Source: Alistipes sp.
GTDB taxonomy: Bacteria; Bacteroidota; Bacteroidia; Bacteroidales; Rikenellaceae
Assembly (NCBI GenBank): GCA_017384185.1
Contig: JAFNUH010000081.1
Coordinates: 1 to 7,027, forward strand
Direction: 5' to 3'
DNA length: 7,027 bases
Within the stretch, counting starts at the first letter, position 1. Each line of letters opens with the position of its first letter. The notes beneath the pieces were generated by a model. It saw only the letters and a list, made by a program, of their open reading frames with translations, was not told the origin of the DNA and did not search any database. Made by a program: the position numbers and the translations under genes. Below, one piece after another: positions 1 through 5,201 of this stretch.

Positions 1-666
1 ATCGTTGTTCATCTTAGCCATCAACTCGAAAGCAGTACGCTTGATACCTGTAGCCGATGCGTAAGCCTCCAAGCAGCCCTTACGACCGCAACCGCACTCA
101 CGACCGTGTACACGGCTGTCAACCATCACGTGACCATACTCACCAGCGAAGCCGTCGTGACCGTAAATCATCTCACCGTTGCTAACGATACCTGAGCCAA
201 GACCTGTACCCAAAGTGATAACAACATAATCCTTCATACCCTTAGCGCTACCGAATACGCCCTCGCCAATAGCAGCAGCGTTAGCGTCGTTTGTGATAGC
301 TACGTCAACACCGGGGAATGATGCCTTGATGTCGTCAACGAAGTGGAACATACGACGTGACTCATCGGGGTTAGGCTCGTCATCACGGAACTTCCACAAG
401 TTGGCAGGAGCCTCAATCATACCTGTATGGTAGTTTGCGTTGGGCGCACCGATACCGATACCAATCAACTCAAACTCGAAAGATACGCTACCGATAAGAG
501 CGTGCATAGCCTCGCACAAAGTCTTAACATAAGTCTCGTAGTCGTCAAACTTCTTGTACTTCTCGGTTGAAATTACAGACTCGCAGAATACGGTACCCTC
601 CTCATCGACCAAACCGAACGCAGTGTTCGTACCGCCGATATCGATACCCATTGCCAATTTTTTCAT
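1..666 (-). CDS. ROK-family sugar kinase, probably glucokinase (3' end cut off by window edge)
   Basis: Likely phosphorylates glucose (or a related hexose) with ATP in the cytoplasm, feeding glycolysis. The reading frame is open for 222 codons from the ATG at 664-666 to the left edge, so about 100 C-terminal residues of a usual 310-325 aa ROK kinase are missing. Seen in the translation: the phosphate-binding motif DIGGTNT (residues 9-15), a catalytic-base motif ITNDANAAA with Asp127, the second glycine-rich motif LGTGLGSG (152-159), GEYGH (175-179) with His179, and the ROK zinc motif CGCGRKGCLE (191-200). His179, Cys191, Cys193 and Cys198 are the expected zinc ligands. The start is set by DIGGTNT lying only nine residues in, and by a promoter about 60 bp upstream. 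There is no Shine-Dalgarno, which is normal for the phylum. No helix-turn-helix precedes the kinase domain, so this is a kinase rather than a ROK repressor. Glucose specificity is inferred from resemblance to Bacteroidales glucokinases; N-acetylmannosamine or fructose kinase remains possible. Confidence 0.9.
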   Translation of the reverse strand, partial: MKKLAMGIDIGGTNTAFGLVDEEGTVFCESVISTEKYKKFDDYETYVKTLCEAMHALIGSVSFEFELIGIGIGAPNANYHTGMIEAPANLWKFRDDEPNPDESRRMFHFVDDIKASFPGVDVAITNDANAAAIGEGVFGSAKGMKDYVVITLGTGLGSGIVSNGEMIYGHDGFAGEYGHVMVDSRVHGRECGCGRKGCLEAYASATGIKRTAFELMAKMNND

Positions 667-681
667 AATCATTAATGGTTA

Positions 682-702
682 TTTAGTTAAATAGTTTAGT
701 TA
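682..702. repeat. Two direct copies of TTTAGTTA in the kinase leader
   Basis: The octamer TTTAGTTA (TAACTAAA on the kinase's coding strand) occurs at 682-689 and again at 695-702, a 13-bp period. Both lie in the predicted 5' untranslated region of the ROK kinase. It may be a binding site, or just an effect of the A/T-rich unstructured leaders favoured in Bacteroidota. Confidence 0.35.
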
Positions 703-715
703 TGTCAAAATACGT

Positions 716-734
716 TTAACTTCGTCAAAGTTAA
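716..734. promoter_or_regulatory. Operator-like inverted repeat over the kinase -7 element
   Basis: TTAACTT (716-722) and AAGTTAA (728-734) form a perfect 7-bp inverted repeat with a 5-bp spacer. The right arm covers most of the minus-strand -7 box (726-733) and the left arm covers the predicted start of transcription near 719. The dyad is not fully contained in the predicted transcript, so a protein-binding site is more likely than an RNA hairpin. Repression of the sugar kinase by a dimeric regulator is inference; part of the symmetry comes from the TAACTTTG promoter motif itself. Confidence 0.45.
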
Positions 735-757
735 GTATAAAATTCGTTTTCTTCAAA
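726..757 (-). promoter_or_regulatory. Bacteroidota-type promoter of the ROK kinase
   Basis: On the minus strand, TTTG (complement of 754-757) is followed after exactly 20 nt by TAACTTTG (complement of 726-733). This is a perfect match to the Bacteroidota primary sigma consensus TTTG-N19-21-TAnnTTTG. Transcription should start near 719, giving a leader of roughly 50 nt before the ATG at 666. Confidence 0.8.
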
Positions 758-773
758 CTTTTTCTTAAATTTG
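743..773 (+). promoter_or_regulatory. Probable promoter of the polyprenyl synthase gene
   Basis: TAAATTTG at 766-773 exactly fits the -7 consensus TAnnTTTG. The best -33 element at the right distance is TTCG (743-746, 19-nt spacer), one mismatch from TTTG, so this looks weaker than the opposing promoter. Transcription would start near 780, about 27 nt before the ATG at 807. Its -33 element lies inside the span of the kinase promoter, so the two polymerase sites overlap. Confidence 0.65.
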
Positions 774-806
774 GGGCACGAACTGTTAAAAAAGCCCTAT
801 TCCATT

Positions 807-1781
807 ATGAAAACTAACGAAGAGATTTTAGAATTATTTGAAAATCACCTCGCACAGATTCAACTTCCCGAGGAGCCAGAGTTGTTGTATGCCCCCATCC
901 TTTACTCGATGTCGGGTGGAGGTAAACGCATACGTCCCACGCTGTTGATGTTGGTTTGCGAGGCCTTCGGAGGTAAGTTGCAGGAGGCTCTGCCGGCTGC
1001 ATCGGCTGTGGAGATGTTCCACAACTTTACGCTTCTGCACGACGATATTATGGATAACGCCGAGGTGCGCCGTGGCAAACCTTCGGTATATGCTCGCTGG
1101 GGCAAAAATGTGGCAATCCTCTCTGGCGATGCAATGATGATTTATTCGTATCGTCTGTTGAGTGGCGTGCCTGCCGATAAGCTCCCCCGCATAATGGAGA
1201 TTTTTACCAATATGGCGTTGCAGGTCTGCGAGGGTCAGCAGTACGATATGGATTTCGAGAACCGTCGAAAGGTGTCGGTTGTCGAGTATATGAATATGAT
1301 TGAGCTAAAGACTTCGGTTCTGTTGGCAGGCTCGGCGATGATTGGTGCCGTGTTGGGCAACGCTTCGGAGAGCGATTGTAAGAAGATATACCGTTATGCT
1401 CTCGAGCTTGGTCTTGCCTTCCAGCAGCAGGACGATTATCTCGATAGCTACGGCACAATCGAGGAGCTCGGCAAGCGCATAGGTGGCGATATTCTGGAGG
1501 GCAAGAAGACCTGCCTTATGCTCAACGCTATGAGCCGTGCGTCGGAGGAGGATAGGGATATTTTGCGTTTTACGCATCTCGACCAGAGCCTTAGTGACGA
1601 GCAGAAGATTGAGCGTGTGAAGGAGATTTACGACCGCTACGACGTGCCACACACCATACAGCAGCAGATTTCGCTCCGCTTTGAGCGAGCACTCTCGATT
1701 CTCGACACGCTGGAGATACCTGCCGAGCGCACGGAGCACCTGCGTATCTACGCACAAAACCTAATGGATAGAAAGAAATAA
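807..1781 (+). CDS. Polyprenyl (short-chain) diphosphate synthase
   Basis: Condenses isopentenyl diphosphate onto allylic diphosphates in the cytoplasm to build the isoprenoid chains used for quinones and cell-envelope lipid carriers. The 324-residue protein has the full trans-prenyltransferase set: GGKRIRP (38-44) for substrate binding, first Asp-rich motif DDIMD (79-83), the conserved Lys-Thr (168-169), second Asp-rich motif DDYLD (209-213), and KRIGGDILEGKKT (223-235). The first motif has no two-residue insert and Phe74 lies five residues before it, as in archaeal-type geranylgeranyl diphosphate synthases, which suggests a C15-C20 product; longer products are not excluded. I start it at the ATG at 807. 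An in-frame TTG at 771 would add 12 residues unlike the family and lies inside the promoter's -7 box. The gene reads away from the divergent control region and is 136 bp upstream of the U32 gene. Its last codons and stop are duplicated just downstream. Confidence 0.93.
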   Translation: MKTNEEILELFENHLAQIQLPEEPELLYAPILYSMSGGGKRIRPTLLMLVCEAFGGKLQEALPAASAVEMFHNFTLLHDDIMDNAEVRRGKPSVYARWGKNVAILSGDAMMIYSYRLLSGVPADKLPRIMEIFTNMALQVCEGQQYDMDFENRRKVSVVEYMNMIELKTSVLLAGSAMIGAVLGNASESDCKKIYRYALELGLAFQQQDDYLDSYGTIEELGKRIGGDILEGKKTCLMLNAMSRASEEDRDILRFTHLDQSLSDEQKIERVKEIYDRYDVPHTIQQQISLRFERALSILDTLEIPAERTEHLRIYAQNLMDRKK

Positions 1782-1811
1782 TACGTGGATAGAAAGAAAT
1801 AAATAATACGT
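1766..1811 (+). repeat. Tandem duplication of the prenyl synthase stop region
   Basis: A 21-bp unit at 1766-1786, containing the last codons and TAA of the prenyl synthase, recurs immediately at 1787-1811. The second copy matches except for a 4-bp insertion (AATA) near its end. Because the period is 21 bp, the second copy stays in frame: after the first TAA come six codons (YVDRKK) and a second TAA at 1800-1802. The gene therefore carries two in-frame stops. Confidence 0.85.
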
Positions 1812-1867
1812 TATTACCGAATCTCCCTACCTCATTTCCCGACCCCCTCCCTACGTCATTCCCCGAC
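1807..1867. repeat. Three degenerate copies of a TACGTCATTCCCCGA-like motif
   Basis: Related 14-15-bp units occur at 1807-1820 (TACGTTATTACCGA), 1828-1842 (TACCTCATTTCCCGA) and 1852-1866 (TACGTCATTCCCCGA). The second and third share longer flanks: 1823-1843 and 1847-1867 match at 19 of 21 positions with a 24-bp period. The C-rich run is unlike the purine-rich coding strand on either side. This may be a copy of a dispersed intergenic repeat; one window cannot show that. Confidence 0.7.
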
Positions 1868-1890
1868 TTGCGGAGCAAGGCGAAGGGAAT
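1858..1890. repeat. Imperfect hairpin at the end of the intergenic repeat block
   Basis: ATTCCC (1858-1863) pairs with GGGAAT (1885-1890). Inside, CTTGC (1867-1871) pairs with GCAAG (1875-1879) across a GGA loop. That gives 11 base pairs with an internal loop of 3 and 5 nt. No T-run follows, so it does not look like an intrinsic terminator. The shape fits a REP-like palindromic element or an mRNA-processing or stability hairpin between two operon genes. Confidence 0.6.
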
Positions 1891-1917
1891 CCTCAAGGAG
1901 AAGAAAATTATCGAAAA

Positions 1918-3189
1918 ATGATTAAACGAAAAGATATAGAGATTATGGCACCCGTAGGGTGTATGGAGTCGTTGCACGCCGCTATCGGTGCGGGTGCCGA
2001 TGCCGTATATTTCGGTGTGGGTGTCCTGAATATGCGTGCCCGCTCGTCGGTGAATTTCACGCTTGACGACCTGGCTACCATCGTACATACGGCACACGAG
2101 GCGGGTGTTAAGACCTACCTCACCGTTAACACTATCCTCTACGATAACGAGATGGAGGATATGCGTCAGGTCGTTGACCGTGCTCTGAAGGAGGGTGTCG
2201 ATGCCATCATCGCCGCCGATGTTGCCGCTATAATGTATGCCCGCAAGGTGGGTATGGAGGTGCATATCTCTACGCAGTGCAATATCTCGAACATCGAGGC
2301 TGTCGAGTTCTACTCGCAGTGGGCTGATGTTGTGGTGTTGGCACGTGAGTTGAGCCTTGAGCAGATTACATATATCTCGCAGCAAATCGAGGAGCGTGAT
2401 CTGCGTGGACCACGTGGCGAGCGTGTGCAGATTGAGATGTTTGCCCACGGTGCGCTGTGTATGTCTATCTCGGGTAAGTGCTACCTGAGCGAGCACGAGG
2501 AGCACTGCTCGGCTAACCGAGGTGCTTGCCGCCAGATTTGCCGCCGCAAGTATCTTATCACCGAGATGCAGACGGGTCGAGAGCTGGCTATTGATGGACG
2601 CTACATCCTCTCGCCGAAGGATTTGTGCACTATCGACTTCCTTGATAAGTTCATCAAGGCTGGCGTGCGTGTCCTGAAGATTGAGGGGCGTGCCCGTGGA
2701 GCGGAGTATGTTAAGCGTGTTGTCGAGAGCTACGATGCTGCACTCAAGGCTATGGAGGCTGGCGAATATACACCCGAGCTGGCTGCCGAGCTTAAAGAGA
2801 AGCTCTCTACGGTCTTTAACCGAGGCTTCTGGGAGGGCTACTATGCTGGTCGTGACGTTGCGGAGCATACGGCACGCTACGGCTCGTCGGCTACCCAGCG
2901 CAAGGTCTATATCGGCAAGGTAACCAACTTCTTCAAGAAAATATCTGTTGCCGAGGTGTTGGTTGAGGCTGCTCCCGTAAATCGTGGTGACCAGCTCTTG
3001 TGGATGGGCGAGACTACAGGCGTTATAGAGATGGAGGCTGAGGGCTTGGTTCTCAAGGAGCAGGTCGTTGACCACATTCCGCAGGGAACCTACTTCTCTA
3101 TCAAGATGCCGCAGACGCTTCGCCGAGGCGATAAGCTCTATAAGATGGTACCCTCGGAGGAGGTTGACCAAAAGTTTGATAATGTATAA
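1918..3189 (+). CDS. Peptidase U32 family protein, probable TrhP-type tRNA hydroxylation protein
   Basis: The 423-residue protein carries the exact U32 signature E-x-F-x2-G-A-L-C-x4-S-G-x-C-x-L-S at 173-191, then CSANRGACRQICR (197-209), SPKDLC (232-237) and KIEGRAR (254-260). The N-terminal two thirds reads as a TIM-barrel-like domain, opening with an IMAPVG motif (9-14). Residues from about 325 read as the small C-terminal domain of the family. The name peptidase is historical. Characterised members (TrhP/YegQ, RlhA, UbiU/UbiV) hydroxylate tRNA, 23S rRNA or ubiquinone precursors, and several bind a [4Fe-4S] cluster. Cys181, Cys188, Cys204 or Cys208, and Cys237 are candidate ligands here. 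The length is close to that of TrhP proteins (Bacillus YrrO-like), which make 5-hydroxyuridine at tRNA position 34, so that is my preferred role; a quinone-related role is a weaker option. No signal peptide, so cytoplasmic. It is followed after 17 bp by the aminopeptidase gene, probably co-transcribed. Confidence 0.88.
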   Translation: MIKRKDIEIMAPVGCMESLHAAIGAGADAVYFGVGVLNMRARSSVNFTLDDLATIVHTAHEAGVKTYLTVNTILYDNEMEDMRQVVDRALKEGVDAIIAADVAAIMYARKVGMEVHISTQCNISNIEAVEFYSQWADVVVLARELSLEQITYISQQIEERDLRGPRGERVQIEMFAHGALCMSISGKCYLSEHEEHCSANRGACRQICRRKYLITEMQTGRELAIDGRYILSPKDLCTIDFLDKFIKAGVRVLKIEGRARGAEYVKRVVESYDAALKAMEAGEYTPELAAELKEKLSTVFNRGFWEGYYAGRDVAEHTARYGSSATQRKVYIGKVTNFFKKISVAEVLVEAAPVNRGDQLLWMGETTGVIEMEAEGLVLKEQVVDHIPQGTYFSIKMPQTLRRGDKLYKMVPSEEVDQKFDNV

Positions 3190-3206
3190 AACTAAAACTA
3201 CATACT

Positions 3207-4601
3207 ATGTTTGCATCAGAGATTTATTCAGCACGCCGCAACGAGTTGCGCCGCCGCATAGGTAAGGGTCTAATCCTGCTCCCCGGTAACGTGGAGTCGC
3301 CCTTCAACTATCCCAATAATACATACCATTTCCGTCAGGACTCAACCTTCCTCTACTTCTTCGGTCATAACGTACCCTCGCTTGTGGGCGTTATCGACGT
3401 GGAGAGTGGCGTTGATACACTCTATGGCGACGATTTTACCGTAGATGATATTATCTGGATGGGTCCCCAGCCCACAATCCGTGACTTTGCCGACGAGGTG
3501 GGTGTTGCCGAGGCGAAGCCTATGGCTCAGCTCGTAGTAGATATTCAGCGTGCCATCGCTTTGGGTCGTGAGGTACACTACTTGCCCCCTTACCGTGGCG
3601 AGACTAAGCTGATGATGTCGGAGTTGTTGGGCATCAAGCCTGAGATGTTGCACGCCCGCAAGTCTATCGACCTCTTGTTTGCCGTTGCCGAGATGCGTGA
3701 GAAGAAGGGCGCTGAGGAGTTGGCAGCCTTGGAGGAGGCTTTCGAGATTGGTTATCATATGCACACCACAGCTATGCGTGCCACACGCCCGGGTCGCTCG
3801 GAGCACGAGGTGGCAGGTATGGTCGATGGTATGGCTCTGCGCTATGGTACAGGCGTATCGTTCACAACCATCCTCTCGCAGCACGGCGAGGTGTTGCACA
3901 ACCACGACCACTCGGGTACGATGCAGCAGGGTCGCCTCTTGTTGTGCGATGCGGGTGGTGAGCACCTGAACGGTTATGTGTCGGACCACACTCGTACCTT
4001 CCCCGTAGGTGGTAAGTTCACTCAGAAACAGAAAGATGTATATAATATCGTATTGAAGGCTCACGACGATGCTGCCGCTGCTCTGCGCCCGGGTATGATG
4101 TACTCGGAGTACTCGGATGTGGCGTTCCACACCTTGATTGAGGGCTTGAAGGAGTTGGATTTGGTGCGTGGCTCTGTCGATGATGCCATCGCAGCAGGTG
4201 CAGCTTACCTCTTTATGCCTCACGGCTTGGGTCACGGCATCGGTCTGGATGTTCACGACTGCGAGAATATCGGTGAGCGCTCGTTCTCATTTGCCGAGCT
4301 GGAGGAGCGTGCTAAGGCTTCGGCTTGCTGCATCACACGTGCTTGGTGGCGCTTGATGCCCGGCACGGTGTTGTCAAACGAGCCTGGTATCTACTTCATC
4401 CCCGACCTTATCGACAAGTATAAGGCTGAGGGCAAGTGCAAGGGCATCGTCAACTACGATAAGTTGGAGGAGTACCGTGACTTCGGTGGTATCCGCTTGG
4501 AGGACGACCTCGTTGTAACCGAGACAGGCTCAAAGCAGATTGGCTCAAAGCAGATTCCCATCACGGTGGAGGATGTAGAGGCTACGGTAGGTCAGGAGTA
4601 G
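3207..4601 (+). CDS. Xaa-Pro aminopeptidase (aminopeptidase P, family M24B)
   Basis: Removes the N-terminal residue from peptides with proline in second position, using two metal ions (usually manganese), in the cytoplasm. The 464-residue protein has an N-terminal aminopeptidase P domain (about 1-155) and a C-terminal pita-bread catalytic domain (about 165-445). All five metal ligands can be placed: Asp248 (CDAGG), Asp260 (SDHTRTFP), His343 (GLGHGIG), Glu392 (NEPGIY) and Glu432 (RLEDD). His231 (VLHNHDH) matches the active-site His of the E. coli enzyme by spacing to the first Asp ligand, and His339 and His350 are also in place. The stretch between the fourth and fifth ligands includes IPDLIDKYKAEGK and is long, as in other Bacteroidales versions. 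There is no signal peptide. The leader is A-rich with no Shine-Dalgarno. The oddity is a perfect tandem 15-bp repeat giving GSKQIGSKQI at 441-450. It sits 17 bp after the U32 gene and 1 bp before the nucleosidase gene. Confidence 0.95.
   Translation: MFASEIYSARRNELRRRIGKGLILLPGNVESPFNYPNNTYHFRQDSTFLYFFGHNVPSLVGVIDVESGVDTLYGDDFTVDDIIWMGPQPTIRDFADEVGVAEAKPMAQLVVDIQRAIALGREVHYLPPYRGETKLMMSELLGIKPEMLHARKSIDLLFAVAEMREKKGAEELAALEEAFEIGYHMHTTAMRATRPGRSEHEVAGMVDGMALRYGTGVSFTTILSQHGEVLHNHDHSGTMQQGRLLLCDAGGEHLNGYVSDHTRTFPVGGKFTQKQKDVYNIVLKAHDDAAAALRPGMMYSEYSDVAFHTLIEGLKELDLVRGSVDDAIAAGAAYLFMPHGLGHGIGLDVHDCENIGERSFSFAELEERAKASACCITRAWWRLMPGTVLSNEPGIYFIPDLIDKYKAEGKCKGIVNYDKLEEYRDFGGIRLEDDLVVTETGSKQIGSKQIPITVEDVEATVGQE
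4527..4556 (+). repeat. Perfect 15-bp tandem repeat inside the aminopeptidase gene
   Basis: GGCTCAAAGCAGATT occurs at 4527-4541 and again, identical, at 4542-4556, in frame, giving GSKQI twice (residues 441-450). It lies in the C-terminal tail after the last metal ligand, where length change should be tolerated. Identity at every wobble position suggests recent duplication or slippage. From memory, homologues have a similar overall length here, so the unit may be a sequence conversion rather than a net insertion. Confidence 0.9.
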
Positions 4602-4605
4602 TATG
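4593..4605 (+). promoter_or_regulatory. Stop-start junction with a possible Shine-Dalgarno
   Basis: The aminopeptidase stop (4599-4601) and the next ATG (4603-4605) are separated by one base. CAGGAG at 4593-4598 lies 4 nt before the ATG, so it could act as a short-spaced ribosome binding site made from the last codons of the upstream gene. The arrangement favours translational coupling; the motif could also be just the codons for Gln-Glu. Confidence 0.5.
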
Positions 4606-5151
4606 AGCTGTAAGACTCTTTTCCTCTTTCCCACCGAGGCTGAGGCTGCCTCGTTTCGTTGCCTGCGCCCCGATGCTACGGTGGCAATCATAGGCGTTGG
4701 TATGGCTGAGGCTGCGGCTGGAACGGTAACGCATATCTTAGAGCATCACCCCGAACGGGTGGTGCTTTGCGGTATTGCGGGAGCGTGTGACGAGCGTGTC
4801 GGTGTGGGACAGGTTGTCGAGGTTATCCACGATAGGGTGGAGGGACTCCCCGAGGCTTATGCCGAGGAGTATGTGTCGGACCGCCTGACGGGATTGGATG
4901 CGGTGCGTAGCTATACCGTAAACCACACGGGCGACGCCCTGCGTAACGAAGCGATTGTGGCGAGCGATATGCCCGTTGTCGAGCAGATGGAGGGTGCTGC
5001 CGTGGCTGCGGCGGTCATTGCGCTCGGCGTGGAGGATTATTGCCACCTGCGTGCCATCTCAAATCGTGTGGGAGAGCCCTTCGAGCAGTGGCATTTGGGC
5101 GAGGCGGTAGCGGCCTTGGGAGCCGTTGCTGCGCAACTTTTTGTAGAGTAA
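4603..5151 (+). CDS. Nucleoside phosphorylase/nucleosidase family protein, futalosine-hydrolase-like
   Basis: A 182-residue member of the purine nucleoside phosphorylase / MTA-SAH nucleosidase fold. Visible motifs are GVGMAEAAAG (31-40), GIAGACDERVGVGQVVEV (57-74), EQMEGAA (127-133) with the ribose-binding Met-Glu, and LRAISN (149-154). In MTA/SAH nucleosidase the last motif ends in a catalytic Asp; here it is Asn154, as I recall for futalosine hydrolases (MqnB). The GIAGA...VGVGQVVEV stretch also recalls Bacteroidota MqnB. MqnB cleaves futalosine in the alternative menaquinone pathway, in the cytoplasm. At 182 residues it is short for the family (about 200-230), with the shortening in the middle between about 80 and 125. 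The start is the ATG one base after the aminopeptidase stop, so expression is probably coupled. A generic nucleosidase of unknown substrate is the alternative. The futalosine role is moderately likely only; no other menaquinone gene lies in the window. Confidence 0.7.
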   Translation: MSCKTLFLFPTEAEAASFRCLRPDATVAIIGVGMAEAAAGTVTHILEHHPERVVLCGIAGACDERVGVGQVVEVIHDRVEGLPEAYAEEYVSDRLTGLDAVRSYTVNHTGDALRNEAIVASDMPVVEQMEGAAVAAAVIALGVEDYCHLRAISNRVGEPFEQWHLGEAVAALGAVAAQLFVE

Positions 5152-5201
5152 GCCTTTACAGAACCGAAAGTTTATAAATTGACGATTAAAACTAACCTAA
5201 T

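Noticed and set aside
704..714. A second minus-strand -7 element (TATTTTG)
   Set aside because: It is one base short of TAnnTTTG. The perfect promoter at 726-757 explains the gene better.
771..806. TTG start at 771 for the prenyl synthase, adding 12 residues
   Set aside because: It overlaps the -7 box at 766-773, so the codon would lie upstream of the transcript. The extra residues do not resemble family N-termini.
1305..1757. A 150-codon minus-strand frame opposite the prenyl synthase
   Set aside because: Codon-register shadow; no recognisable protein features and no promoter.
1858..1890. Rho-independent terminator after the prenyl synthase
   Set aside because: The hairpin is followed by a mixed purine-rich sequence on one side and C-rich sequence on the other, with no T-run on either strand.
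1895..1900. AAGGAG as Shine-Dalgarno for the U32 gene
   Set aside because: It lies 17 nt from the ATG, too far for normal use, and the phylum seldom relies on this element.
1591..3171. A 526-codon open frame on the minus strand opposite the U32 gene
   Set aside because: Its codons are in exact register with those of the U32 gene on the other strand. Stops there require TTA, CTA or TCA codons in the real gene, which the GC-leaning codon usage avoids. The translation is low-complexity with no family motifs and runs through the intergenic repeat block.
3187..3206. Shared TAAAACTAA motif in the leaders of the aminopeptidase (3187-3195) and rhamnosidase (5187-5195) genes
   Set aside because: The distances to the ATG differ (11 and 6 nt), and A-rich leaders are general in this phylum, so chance similarity is likely.
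3342..4256. A 304-codon minus-strand frame opposite the aminopeptidase gene
   Set aside because: Same codon-register shadow effect; the plus-strand protein has every metal ligand in place.
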